64,000 nucleotides of DNA, taken from Amycolatopsis alba DSM 44262. Lineage in GTDB: Bacteria > Actinomycetota > Actinomycetes > Mycobacteriales > Pseudonocardiaceae. Positions 16,846 to 26,261 of the stretch are shown here, in pieces. Made by a program: the position numbers and the translations under genes. The stretch lies in contig NZ_KB913032.1 of the NCBI RefSeq assembly GCF_000384215.1, positions 9,261,605-9,325,604 of the forward strand, given 5' to 3'. Each line of letters opens with the position of its first letter. The stretch's first letter is position 1. The notes beneath the pieces are model-generated. The model made no database searches and was not told the DNA's origin. It saw only the letters and a program-made list of their open reading frames with translations.

Positions 16846-18072
16846 TCAGCCGTAGTTGACCTGGTAGTGCTTGATCCCGTTGAGCCAGCTCGACCGGAGC
16901 CGGTCCGGCGCGGAGACCTCGCTGATGTTCGGCATGACGTCGGCGATGGCGTTGAAGATCAGGTCGATCTCCAGCCGCGCGAGGTTGGCGCCGATGCAGT
17001 AGTGCGAGCCCGTGCCGCCGAAGCCGACGTGCGGGTTGTCCTCGCGGAGGATGTCGAACTTCTCCGGCTGGTCGAAGTGATCCGGGTCGAAGTTCGCGGA
17101 GCTGTAGAACATCCCGACCCGGTCGCCCTTGCGGATCTGCTGCCCGCCGAGTTCGGTGTCCCTGGTCGCGGTGCGCTGGAAGGCGACCACCGGGGTGGCC
17201 CAGCGGACGATCTCGTCCGGCGCGGTCTTCGGCCGCTCCTTCTTGTACAGCTCCCACTGGTCGGGGTGGTCCAGGAAGGCCTTCATGCCGTGGGTGATCG
17301 CGTTGCGCGTCGTCTCGTTGCCCGCGACGGCGAGCAGGATGACGAAGAACCCGAACTCGTCGGACGCCAGCGATTCGCCGTCGACGTCGGCCTGCACCAG
17401 CTTCGTGACGATGTCGTCCATCGGGCACTTGCGCCGTTCTTCGGCCATGTTCCAGGCGTAGCCGACGATCTCCGCGGACGCGGCGAGCGGCTCGACCTCG
17501 TACTCGGGGTCGTCGTAGGAGACCATCTGGTTGGACCAGTCGAAGATCTTCAGCCGGTCTTCCTGCGGGATGCCGAGCAGTTCGGCGATGGCCTGCAAGG
17601 GAAGTTCGCACGCGACGTCGACAACGAAGTCGCCGGAGCCCTTTTTCTTGGCCTCGCTGACGATCCGCTCCGCGCGGTCGCGCAGGGTGTCTTCGAGCTT
17701 CGCGATCGACCTCGGCGTGAAGCCCTTCGAAACGATCCGCCGCAGCTTCGTGTGCTGCGGGGCGTCCATGTTGAGCAGGACCAGCCGGTTGGCTTCGAGG
17801 CTGTCGTCGGTCATGTGCTCGTCGAACCGGATGATCGCGGTCTTCTCCCGCGAGGAGAACAGCTCGCTGTCCCTCGACACCGCCTTGACATCCTCGAGCC
17901 GGCTGACCACCCAGTAACCGTCATCGCGGAAGCCCGCGGTGTTGTGCGGCTGCGGGTTCCACCAGACCGGTGCCGTACGGCGGAGTTCCGCGAACTCCGC
18001 CAGAGGCAGTCTGGTGGCGTAAAGATCCGGATCGGTGAAATCGAAACCGGCGGGGATCAGGGGAGCGGCCAC
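16846..18072 (-). CDS. cyp125: Steroid C26-monooxygenase, cytochrome P450 CYP125
   Basis: 408 residues. P450 landmarks: I-helix AGNETT at 250-255, ExxR at Glu287-Arg290, and the heme loop FGGTGSHYCIGANLAR with heme-ligand Cys359. The substrate-site segment FDFTDPDLYATRLPLAEFAELRRTAPVWWNPQ near the N-terminus is characteristic of CYP125 (Rv3545c). It oxidises the sterol side-chain terminal methyl to the C26 acid, starting side-chain degradation. It is divergent from fadA5, as in mycobacteria (Rv3545c-Rv3546), with a perfect KstR operator 27 bases upstream of its start. The electron donor ferredoxin is not adjacent. Confidence 0.93.
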   Translation of the reverse strand: MAAPLIPAGFDFTDPDLYATRLPLAEFAELRRTAPVWWNPQPHNTAGFRDDGYWVVSRLEDVKAVSRDSELFSSREKTAIIRFDEHMTDDSLEANRLVLLNMDAPQHTKLRRIVSKGFTPRSIAKLEDTLRDRAERIVSEAKKKGSGDFVVDVACELPLQAIAELLGIPQEDRLKIFDWSNQMVSYDDPEYEVEPLAASAEIVGYAWNMAEERRKCPMDDIVTKLVQADVDGESLASDEFGFFVILLAVAGNETTRNAITHGMKAFLDHPDQWELYKKERPKTAPDEIVRWATPVVAFQRTATRDTELGGQQIRKGDRVGMFYSSANFDPDHFDQPEKFDILREDNPHVGFGGTGSHYCIGANLARLEIDLIFNAIADVMPNISEVSAPDRLRSSWLNGIKHYQVNYG

Positions 18073-18098
18073 GGGCTACCTCCTACGCGGTTCGCCAA

Positions 18099-18112
18099 TG
18101 AAACACGTTCTA
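18099..18112. promoter_or_regulatory. KstR operator (perfect) of cyp125
   Basis: TGAAACACGTTCTA matches TnnAACnnGTTnnA exactly, 27 bases before the cyp125 start codon. Confidence 0.85.
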
Positions 18113-18156
18113 GGCCAGATTGAAGCATATGGCGTCCGTCACGTGAAGAGTTTTAG

Positions 18157-19482
<1,326 letters not shown>

Positions 19483-19535
19483 GGGGCCGGGTAACCGAGA
19501 GGTGGCGTGGGTGGGTCGGGTGGCTGAGGTGTTGT

Positions 19536-19578
19536 GAAAGCCACTTTCGGGACGTCTGACGTCTCGAAAGTGGCTTTC
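19536..19578. repeat. Dispersed GAAAGCCACTTTC palindrome, copy 2
   Basis: Arms 19536-19553 and 19561-19578, 7-base loop, one mismatch. Inner arm bases are GGGAC/GTCTC, defining the GGGAC subtype also seen at 35650. Confidence 0.85.
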
Positions 19579-19640
19579 GCGACATGGGCACGAGGTGGCC
19601 GTTGGGACGACCACCTGTACCGACGCGGACCCGGTGTCAT

Positions 19641-19683
19641 GAAAGCCACTTTCGCAACCTTCAGCGTTGCGAAAGTGGCTTTC
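19641..19683. repeat. Dispersed GAAAGCCACTTTC palindrome, copy 3
   Basis: Perfect 18-bp arms (19641-19658 and 19666-19683; GAAAGCCACTTTCGCAAC) with a 7-base loop. GCAAC subtype, like the copies at 6293 and 35511. Confidence 0.88.
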
Positions 19684-19792
19684 ACAACGCTTCCCGACAG
19701 GGCCACCCGCCCGGCAGTGGGTAGCGATCACCCGAACAGTCCTCGCCGGCAGCCCGGCCAGACACCTTCGGCTCAAGAACCCGAATCGCCAC

Positions 19793-20281
19793 TCACCCAC
19801 CCAAGGCGACCTCGACCACCGGACCGTTGTCCGGTCTCGCGAGCCGTTTGCTCCCCTGCCCCTCCTTCCAGAAGTCGAAATAGATCGTGTTGCCCTCGAC
19901 CCAGGTCAGCACCACCTCGGTGAGGTCGAGCCGGAAGACGTGAGCCTCCCCGTCGTCGCCCTGCAGGCGGGCGATCTCCGCCGGATCTGTGATCTCGACG
20001 GCCTTTCCCGACACCTTCGCGTCCGCGCCGCCCTCGTCGATCGCCGAGGCGGCGTGGATCGCGAATCTGCCGTCACGTTGCAGGTCTTTCGCCTTCATCG
20101 CGTTGATCATCGAACCGATCAGCAGGTCCTGTTCACGGAAATCGACCTCACTGCCACTGACACGGGGCGAGCCGTCCCGCCGGACCGTCGCCAGCACATG
20201 CGACTTCGCCGCGGTGAACCGCTCCTTGATCTTCCCCGCCAGCGCGGGTGCCTCTTCACTGAACTGCCGCCACGTCGCCAT
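19793..20281 (-). CDS. Pyridoxamine-5'-phosphate-oxidase-like (PPOX) flavin/F420-binding protein
   Basis: 162 residues with the split-barrel PPOX pattern: SHVLATVRRDGSPRVSGSEV at about 27-46, then LLIGSMINAMKAKDLQRDGRFAIHA. This superfamily binds FMN, F420 or heme and carries out small redox reactions. The short length and absence of the C-terminal PNPOx dimer segment argue against true pyridoxamine oxidase (PdxH). It lies 48 bases downstream of the SCO6745-family gene on the same strand, so the two may be cotranscribed. Specific substrate unknown. Confidence 0.82.
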   Translation of the reverse strand: MATWRQFSEEAPALAGKIKERFTAAKSHVLATVRRDGSPRVSGSEVDFREQDLLIGSMINAMKAKDLQRDGRFAIHAASAIDEGGADAKVSGKAVEITDPAEIARLQGDDGEAHVFRLDLTEVVLTWVEGNTIYFDFWKEGQGSKRLARPDNGPVVEVALGG

Positions 20282-20329
20282 GGAGACAGCGTCCCACCGG
20301 GGTCCGACAGTTTGGAGGGGTCAGGGCTG

Positions 20330-21184
20330 TCAGGGGCGTGGTGCACCCATCGGATTCGGCAGCGGGATCGCCCCGGCGTCGAAGATCCGGCGGCTCACCG
20401 AGACGGCGATCCGCCGGATCTCGGCGACGCCGTCCTCGCCGAGTGCTTCGAGGGGGCCGGTGGCGAGACGATCGGTGTCGTCCTCGATCCGTTGGCGCAG
20501 AACGATTCCCGCGTCGGTGAGGGTCAGGTCGCCGTCGAGGATGCCCCGTTCGGTCAGCCGTGCGACGCTCTCGTCCCAGTCATCGTCGGACCAGCCGCGG
20601 TTGATCTGGACGACCTCGCGCGTCACCGCCCCGCTGCCGATGTGGGTCAGCGTCGTGTCGAGCCCGCGCAGCCCGGCGGCGACGGCGGAGAGGACGTGCC
20701 CGTCCCCGCGATGCTCGCGCAGCACCGTCGCCGCGAGCCAGATCCGGCCGATCGGCGAGGCGGGCCGGGTGACCGTGGACCAGGCGGCGGCGAGGGGCCT
20801 GGCCGCGTGATCGCAACCGGTGACGGCCTGTTCGAGCAGGTCGGCCAGCTCGCCGAAAGGTGCTTCCTCGGGCAGGATCCGCTTCAGAGCCGCCTCGACG
20901 GCCTCCATCCGGCTCTGGAGCACGACGGCGGGCTGGGCGTATTTCCACGCATCGGGCAGGGATCGCGCGACCATCCGCGGGGCGAATCCGAAGAGCATCG
21001 CGGTCACCGGTGGTTCCGGCAGCGGCCCGAGCGGCGCGACCCGTCCGGCGAAATACCCCATCCACCAGCTCGGCAGGCCCACCGCCTTCGCCGCGGCCGC
21101 CGTTTCCGGCGCGAAGTAGACGACGGCGTGCAGTGGCTCGACCGCCTCCCAGAGGCGGCGCTGAAGTGACGTCACGTCCCCCAT
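20330..21184 (-). CDS. SCO6745-family protein (winged-helix-like, function unknown)
   Basis: 284 residues; the ATG at 21184 gives the family opening (RRLWEAVEPLHAVVYFAPETAAAAKAVGL). A long helical region with a conserved GLPSWWMGYFAGRVAPLGP segment is followed by a C-terminal part (about 190-270) that resembles a MarR-type winged helix (ESVARLTERGILDGDLTLTDAGIVLRQRIEDDTDRL). Actinobacterial relatives are annotated as SCO6745 family with no proven role. It is divergent from a GNAT acetyltransferase 58 bases away and upstream of a PPOX protein. It may be a regulator that senses a ligand through its N-terminal domain. Confidence 0.75.
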   Translation of the reverse strand: MGDVTSLQRRLWEAVEPLHAVVYFAPETAAAAKAVGLPSWWMGYFAGRVAPLGPLPEPPVTAMLFGFAPRMVARSLPDAWKYAQPAVVLQSRMEAVEAALKRILPEEAPFGELADLLEQAVTGCDHAARPLAAAWSTVTRPASPIGRIWLAATVLREHRGDGHVLSAVAAGLRGLDTTLTHIGSGAVTREVVQINRGWSDDDWDESVARLTERGILDGDLTLTDAGIVLRQRIEDDTDRLATGPLEALGEDGVAEIRRIAVSVSRRIFDAGAIPLPNPMGAPRP

Positions 21185-21241
21185 CCTGGTCTCGCCGAAA
21201 ACCGGATGCGACTCCGCGCCGGGTGGTGTGTGATCACGGGC

Positions 21242-22114
21242 ATGGCGATCATCGTGGAGAAGCCGGGAATCGATGGGCTGCGCGAGGCTGTGGCCGCGCT
21301 GCGGGACTGGCAGTCCGACGGAGTGGCGTGGCAACTGCATCCCGGTGACCTCGGCTGGTTCTGGCGCAAGGGAGCGGAGGAGACGGCCGCGGCCGTCCGG
21401 ATCTGGCGCCGGGACGGCCGGATCCTCGCCGTCGGGTTCCTGGACGGAGCCGACCTCCTGCGGTTCACGACCGCGCCGGACGTCCGCCGGGACGAGGAAC
21501 TGGCGCGGCGAGTGGCCGAAGACGTGGCCACGCCGGACCGCGGTGTCCTGCCCGAGGGGAGTGTCTCCGTCGAGGCTCCGATGGACGCGCTGCTCCGAGA
21601 CGTGCTGCCTGGACATGGCTGGCGTATCGACGACGAGGAGCCGTGGACGCCGTTGAGCCTCGACCTCGCCGAGCCGGTGAAGGCCCCGGACCTGCGGATC
21701 GAGGCGGTCGGCGCAGATCTGGCGGCCGTGTGGGCCGAAGTCATCGGGGCGTCGTTCACCGGCTCGACGTTCACCGCCGAGAAGTGGCGGACGATGGCGA
21801 CCGGGGCGGCTTACGCCGATGCCCGGTGCCTGCTCGGCTATGACGACCGAGGTGCCGCCGTCGCGGCGGTGGCCGTGTGGTCGGCCGGTCCCGGCAAGCC
21901 GGGGTTGCTCGAACCGATGGGCGTGCACCGGGACCAGCGTGGCCACGGCTACGGCCGGGCGATCACCGTCGCCGCGGAGGCCGCGCTCCAGGAGCTCGGC
22001 TCGTCGAGCGCGATCGTGAACACGCCCAGCTCCAACGTCGCCGCTGTGACGACCTACAAGTCGGGCGGGTTCCAGCCGTGGGCCGAGATCCTGGACCTGA
22101 CGCGGGACGCCTGA
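21242..22114 (+). CDS. GNAT-family N-acetyltransferase
   Basis: 290 residues from ATG 21242 (MAIIVEKPGIDGLRE); an upstream in-frame ATG at 21206 is possible but has no better ribosome site. The C-terminal half (about 160-285) is a GNAT domain with the acetyl-CoA pyrophosphate loop seen as HRDQRGHGYGRAIT (R/QxxGxG/A). The N-terminal half is GNAT-like but degenerate, so this is probably a tandem-GNAT protein. The substrate is unknown. It is divergent from the SCO6745-family gene and converges on the sterol SDR gene with only 23 bases between. Confidence 0.8.
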   Translation: MAIIVEKPGIDGLREAVAALRDWQSDGVAWQLHPGDLGWFWRKGAEETAAAVRIWRRDGRILAVGFLDGADLLRFTTAPDVRRDEELARRVAEDVATPDRGVLPEGSVSVEAPMDALLRDVLPGHGWRIDDEEPWTPLSLDLAEPVKAPDLRIEAVGADLAAVWAEVIGASFTGSTFTAEKWRTMATGAAYADARCLLGYDDRGAAVAAVAVWSAGPGKPGLLEPMGVHRDQRGHGYGRAITVAAEAALQELGSSSAIVNTPSSNVAAVTTYKSGGFQPWAEILDLTRDA

Positions 22115-22137
22115 GCCCTCGAGGCTAGTCGTAAAAC

Positions 22138-23043
22138 CTAAGCCCCGTAAACACTTTCAGGTACCGGGGCCTCCGCCAGCAAGTCGGCCACCACCGGGCC
22201 GAGTTCGGCGGGGGCCCACCGGGAACCTTTGTCCCGCACCGCGCCGTGCCGCCAGCCCTGCGCGATCGACACGCGCCCGCCGTCGACCTCGAACACCCGC
22301 CCGGTCACCCCGGACGACTCCTCGCTGCCGAGCCACACCACCAGCGGCGACACGTTTTCCGGGGCCATGGCGTCGAAACCGGCCTCCGGGGCGGCCATGT
22401 CGTCGGCGAACGCCTCTTCGGTCATCCGGGTGCGGGCGGCCGGGGCGATCGCGTTCACGGTGACGCCGTAGCGCGCGAATTCGGTCGCCGCGACCAGCGT
22501 GAGCCCGAGGATCCCGGACTTCGCGGCCGCGTAGTTCCCCTGCCCGACGCTGCCGAGCAGGCCAGCGCCGGAGCTCGTGTTGATCACCCGTGCGGCCCGC
22601 TTCCGGCCCGCCTTCGCCTCGGTTCGCCAGTATTCGGCGGCGTGCCGTGTCGGCGCGAAGTGTCCCTTCAGGTGGACGCGGATGACGGCGTCCCATTCGT
22701 CCTCGCCGAGGTTGACCAGCATCCGGTCGCGCAGGAATCCGGCGTTGTTCACCAGGACGTCCAGCCCGCCGAAGGTTTCGACGGCGGTCCGCACCAGCGC
22801 CGCGGCGCCGTCCCAGGACGCGATGTCGTCGGTGTTCGCCACCGCCTTGCCGCCGAGCGCCTCGATCTCGTCGACGACGTCCTGCGCCGGGCCCGCCGAT
22901 CCGCCGCTGCCGTCGATCCCGGCGCCGAGGTCGTTCACCACCACCCGCGCGCCCTCGGCCGCGAACGCGAGCGCGTGCGCCCGCCCGATGCCTCGACCGG
23001 CACCGGTCACCACCACGATCCGGCCGTCGGCGATCCCGCTCAC
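22138..23043 (-). CDS. Short-chain dehydrogenase of the HIP cluster (Rv3548c-like)
   Basis: 301 residues from GTG 23043. Classical SDR: cofactor loop TGAGRGIGRAHA at about 14-25, NNAG, and active-site Tyr-Lys in GQGNYAAAKSG. The extended length with the insertion AEYWRTEAKAGRKRA resembles the dehydrogenase domain of multifunctional beta-oxidation proteins, suggesting a 3-hydroxyacyl-CoA dehydrogenase. It overlaps the upstream SDR by 4 bases (GTGA) and is divergent from echA20-ipdABC, the same order as Rv3548c-Rv3549c/Rv3550 in mycobacteria. Expected to oxidise a ring-C/D breakdown intermediate; the exact step is not certain. Confidence 0.87.
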   Translation of the reverse strand: MSGIADGRIVVVTGAGRGIGRAHALAFAAEGARVVVNDLGAGIDGSGGSAGPAQDVVDEIEALGGKAVANTDDIASWDGAAALVRTAVETFGGLDVLVNNAGFLRDRMLVNLGEDEWDAVIRVHLKGHFAPTRHAAEYWRTEAKAGRKRAARVINTSSGAGLLGSVGQGNYAAAKSGILGLTLVAATEFARYGVTVNAIAPAARTRMTEEAFADDMAAPEAGFDAMAPENVSPLVVWLGSEESSGVTGRVFEVDGGRVSIAQGWRHGAVRDKGSRWAPAELGPVVADLLAEAPVPESVYGA

Positions 23044-23837
23044 ACCGGCTCCTTTCGTTCTTTTGGCTGGGAATTGGAGGCGGCGAGGAAAGCAGGCAGC
23101 TCTCCCCCGCCGTGCACGGTCAGGCAGGCACCACTGACATAGGAGGCCAGAGGAGACGCCAGGAACACCGCGCAGGAGCCGATCTCGTCCGGTTCGGCCA
23201 ACCGTCCTAACGGGACTGTCGCGCCCACGGCCGCGATCCCCGCCTCGTCGCCGTAGTGCAGATGCGAGTGTTCGGTCCGCACCATGCCGACATCGAGCGC
23301 GTTGACCCGCACCTTCGGCGCCCACTCGACGGCGAGCGTCGCGGTCAGGTTGTCCAGGCCCGCTTTCGCCGCGCCGTAGGACGCCGTCCCCGGCGACGGT
23401 CTCGTCGCGCTGACACTGCTGATGTTCACGATGACCCCGCCACCGTCCTGACGCTGCATGAGCGCGTTCGCCGCGCGGGCGACGGTCAGCGGGGCCAGCA
23501 GGTTCAGCGCGACGATCTTTTCGTGGAACCGCGGCGACGCGTCCGCCACCTCGGCGTACGGCGCGCCGCCCGCGTTGTTCACCACGACGTCGAGCCTGCC
23601 GTGCCGCCGGACGATCTCCTCGAAGAGCGCGTCGACCTCTCCGGCGTCGCGGACGTCGCAGGAGATGAACGTCGACGCCCTGCCTTCGGCGCACACGGGA
23701 CGCTCGGGTTCGGTGCGGGCGCAGGTGACGACTTCGGCGCCGGCGCGCAGAAACGCCCTGGTGACACCGGCCCCGACGCCGCGTACCCCACCGGTCACCA
23801 GCACCACGGCACCGTCGAGCCGGAGTTCGAGTGTCAT
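23040..23837 (-). CDS. Short-chain dehydrogenase of the HIP cluster (Rv3549c-like)
   Basis: 265 residues, ATG 23837. SDR motifs: TGGVRGVGAGVT cofactor loop, NNAGGAP, and GTASYGAAKAGL with the Tyr-Lys pair. First gene of a two-gene minus-strand operon whose promoter is shared with echA20 across a KstR2-like operator at 23889. The order matches Rv3549c next to Rv3550. Likely an NAD(P)-dependent oxidoreductase on a CoA-bound intermediate of ring C/D degradation; the reaction is inferred from location only. Confidence 0.86.
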   Translation of the reverse strand: MTLELRLDGAVVLVTGGVRGVGAGVTRAFLRAGAEVVTCARTEPERPVCAEGRASTFISCDVRDAGEVDALFEEIVRRHGRLDVVVNNAGGAPYAEVADASPRFHEKIVALNLLAPLTVARAANALMQRQDGGGVIVNISSVSATRPSPGTASYGAAKAGLDNLTATLAVEWAPKVRVNALDVGMVRTEHSHLHYGDEAGIAAVGATVPLGRLAEPDEIGSCAVFLASPLASYVSGACLTVHGGGELPAFLAASNSQPKERKEPV

Positions 23838-23888
23838 GCCGGTCCTCCTTCACGGTCGCTGTACCCGAGCCGGACGTCCTGCTAACGT

Positions 23889-23902
23889 ACCAAGCAAGTG
23901 CT
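23889..23902. promoter_or_regulatory. KstR2-like operator between the SDR pair and echA20
   Basis: ACCAAGCAAGTGCT compares with AnCAAGnnCTTGnT with two mismatches in the right half-site (AGTG for CTTG). Its position in the divergent promoter of a HIP-pathway block supports the call. Confidence 0.65.
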
Positions 23903-23929
23903 AGGTTTGGTAGCTGTGGAGGGTGCCCG

Positions 23930-24679
23930 ATGACCGTTTCCACCCACTCACCGGAGCCCGGCATCGCCGTGGTCACGGTCGACGCGCCCCCGGTGAACGC
24001 GCTGAGCGTGAAGGGATGGTTCGCCCTCGCGTCCGCCGTCACCGACGCCGGGCGGGATCCCGCGACGCATGTCGTGGTGCTGCGCGCGGAGGGCCGGGGG
24101 TTCAACGCCGGGGTCGACATCAAGGAGATCCAGCGCGATCCGGGGTACGGCGCGCTGATCGGCGCGAACGAGGGCTGCGCGGCGGCGTTCTCCGCCGTTT
24201 ACGACTGCGCGGTCCCGGTGATCGCCGCGGTGCAGGGCTTCTGCCTCGGTGGTGGGGTCGGCCTGGTCGGCAACGCGGACGTCGTGGTCGCCAGCGAGGA
24301 CGCGACCTTCGGGCTGCCCGAGGTCGATCGCGGCGCACTGGGCGCGGCGACCCATCTCGCGCGGCTGGTCCCCCAGCATCTGATGCGGGCCCTGTACTAC
24401 ACGGCTTCGACGATCACCGCGGCTCAGCTGCACCACCACGGTTCGGTCTACGCCGTGGTCCCGCGGGACGAACTCGACGAGACCGCGCTCGGCGTCGCCC
24501 GGCAGATCGCGGCCAAGGACACCCGCGTGATCCGCGCCGCGAAACAGGCCATCAACGGCATCGACGTCCAGCCCGTGCACCGCAGCTACCGCTTCGAACA
24601 GGGATTCACCTTCGAACTCAACCTGGCGGGCGTCTCGGACGGCGCGCGCCAGGAGTTCCTGGACGGTAAGGGGAAGTGA
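23930..24679 (+). CDS. echA20: EchA20, ring-D-opening crotonase of the HIP pathway
   Basis: 249 residues from ATG 23930, with GAGGG eight bases upstream. Crotonase fold: RAEGRGFNAGVDIKEIQRD supplies the first oxyanion-hole strand and VQGFCLGGGVGLVGNADVV the second. In mycobacteria EchA20 (Rv3550) hydrolytically opens the last cyclopentane ring (D) of HIEC-CoA. It starts the echA20-ipdA-ipdB-ipdC operon with a stop/start overlap into ipdA, the exact order of Rv3550-Rv3553. A KstR2-like site lies upstream. Confidence 0.92.
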   Translation: MTVSTHSPEPGIAVVTVDAPPVNALSVKGWFALASAVTDAGRDPATHVVVLRAEGRGFNAGVDIKEIQRDPGYGALIGANEGCAAAFSAVYDCAVPVIAAVQGFCLGGGVGLVGNADVVVASEDATFGLPEVDRGALGAATHLARLVPQHLMRALYYTASTITAAQLHHHGSVYAVVPRDELDETALGVARQIAAKDTRVIRAAKQAINGIDVQPVHRSYRFEQGFTFELNLAGVSDGARQEFLDGKGK

Positions 24680-25539
24680 TGGCCGACAAGCGGATGACGC
24701 CGGACGAGATAGTCGGCGAACTCAGGGACGGCATGACCATCGGGATCGGCGGCTGGGGCTCCCGGCGCAAGCCCATGGCGCTGGTGCGCGCGATCCTGCG
24801 CTCGCCGGTCAAGGATCTCACCGTGGTCTCCTACGGCGGTCCGGACGTCGGGCTGCTGGCGTCGGCGGGCAAGATCAAGCACCTCGTCTTCGGCTTCGTC
24901 ACCCTGGACACGATCCCGTTCGACCCGTGGTTCTCCCGTGCGCGGGAATCCGGGTCGATCACCGTCACGGAGTACGACGAAGGCGTTTTCGGGACCGGCC
25001 TTTCCGCCGCCGCGCAACGACTTCCGTTCCTGCCGACGCGCGCGGGCCTCGGCTCGGGCGTCATGGACCTGAACTCGTCGCTGCGGATCGTCCGATCGCC
25101 GTATGACGACGCCGAGGAGTTGCTGGCGGTGCCCGCGCTCAAGCTCGACGCGGCCTTCGTCCACCTCAACCGCGCCGACGCGCGGGGCAACGCGCAGTAC
25201 CTCGGCCCGGATCCGTACTTCGACGAACTGTTCGCGCTCGCCGCCGACAAGTGTTACGTGTCAACGGAAAAGATCGTGGAGACGGCGGAACTCGCCGAAG
25301 CGGGGCCGGTGCAGAGCCTGCTGCTGAGCCGGATGCTCGTCACCGGGGTCGCCGAAACGCCGAACGGCGCGCATTTCACCACCGCCGTCCCGGACTACGG
25401 GCGCGACGAACGTTTTCAGCGGCACTACGCCGAGTCCGCCAAGGATCTCGACGCGTGGCCTGGATTCGTCGACAGGTTCCTGTCCGGGGACGAAGCGCAG
25501 TACCAGAAGGCCGTCGCCGAATTCGGGGAGTCAGCGTGA
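24679..25539 (+). CDS. ipdA: IpdA, alpha subunit of the ring-C-opening COCHEA-CoA hydrolase
   Basis: 286 residues; ATG 24679 overlaps the echA20 stop (TGATG), and a GTG three bases earlier would add one residue. The family-I CoA-transferase alpha fold is evident from DGMTIGIGGWGSRRKPMALVRAI and the SYGGPDVGLLAS segment. With IpdB it forms a CoA-transferase-like hydrolase that opens the last steroid ring (ring C) of COCHEA-CoA. Next gene ipdB overlaps by 4 bases (GTGA), as expected for subunits made in equal amounts. Length is close to the mycobacterial protein. Confidence 0.92.
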   Translation: MADKRMTPDEIVGELRDGMTIGIGGWGSRRKPMALVRAILRSPVKDLTVVSYGGPDVGLLASAGKIKHLVFGFVTLDTIPFDPWFSRARESGSITVTEYDEGVFGTGLSAAAQRLPFLPTRAGLGSGVMDLNSSLRIVRSPYDDAEELLAVPALKLDAAFVHLNRADARGNAQYLGPDPYFDELFALAADKCYVSTEKIVETAELAEAGPVQSLLLSRMLVTGVAETPNGAHFTTAVPDYGRDERFQRHYAESAKDLDAWPGFVDRFLSGDEAQYQKAVAEFGESA

Positions 25540-26261
25540 GTGACATCAGTCGTGCCGAAGTGGCGGTCGTCGCCTGCGCCGAGTTGTTCCGCGGTGACGG
25601 CGAGATCGTGGTCAGCCCCATGGGTTTCATCCCGTCGCTGGGCGCCCGGCTCGCCAGGCTGACCTTCGAACCGGACCTCGTGCTGTCCGACGGCGAGGCG
25701 TACCTGATGACCTCCGACGCCGTCATCGAAGGCTGGCAGCCGTTCCGCAAGGTCCTCGACACCGTGGTGCCGCGCGGGAAACGCCACGTGGTGATGGGCG
25801 CCAACCAGATCGACGGTGAGGGCAACCAGAACATCTCGGCGATCGGCGGGCATTCCCGCCCCAAGAAACAACTTCTCGGAGTGCGCGGCGGGCCGGGCAA
25901 CACGGCCAACCACCGCACGAGCTACTGGGTGCCGCGGCACGGCAAGCGGGTCTTCGTCGAGCAGGTCGACATCGTGTCCGGCGTCGGCTACGCCAGGGCG
26001 CGCGAGGCCGGCCTGCGGCATCACGACGTCCACCGTGTCGTCACCAACCTCGGTGTCCTGGACTTCGGCGGCGAAGACCACGCGCCGCGGCTGCTTTCCG
26101 TGCATCCGGGGGTTTCCGTGGACGAGGTCGTCGAGGCGACGTCGTTCCCGCTGATCACCGACGGCGTCACGGAATCCCGGCTGCCGACCGAATCCGAACT
26201 ACTCCTGATCCGGACCAGCCTGGATCCAAAGTCCTTGCGGGACAAGGAAGTCCCGTCGTGA
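25536..26261 (+). CDS. ipdB: IpdB, beta subunit of the ring-C-opening COCHEA-CoA hydrolase
   Basis: 241 residues, GTG start. Beta-type CoA-transferase fold with LGARLARLTFEPDLVLSDGEAY in the first half and GVRGGPGNTANHRTSYWVP in the second. It pairs with IpdA to hydrolyse a C-C bond of the CoA-bound cyclohexenone intermediate. Its stop overlaps the ipdC start by 4 bases. The gene order and sizes make the call firm. Confidence 0.92.
   Translation: MSDISRAEVAVVACAELFRGDGEIVVSPMGFIPSLGARLARLTFEPDLVLSDGEAYLMTSDAVIEGWQPFRKVLDTVVPRGKRHVVMGANQIDGEGNQNISAIGGHSRPKKQLLGVRGGPGNTANHRTSYWVPRHGKRVFVEQVDIVSGVGYARAREAGLRHHDVHRVVTNLGVLDFGGEDHAPRLLSVHPGVSVDEVVEATSFPLITDGVTESRLPTESELLLIRTSLDPKSLRDKEVPS

Larger units (their letters stand above)
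19483..19792. other. 310-bp intergenic region holding two palindromic repeats
   Basis: Gap between convergent fadA5 and the PPOX-type gene. Apart from the two palindromes at 19536-19578 and 19641-19683 I see no coding potential or RNA gene. Confidence 0.7.

Noticed and set aside
15409..18123. A 904-codon plus-strand open frame
   Set aside because: It is antisense to YihY, the transglutaminase-like gene and cyp125, all with clear motifs. The composition (runs of R, G, D, V) is the usual shadow of high-GC coding DNA.
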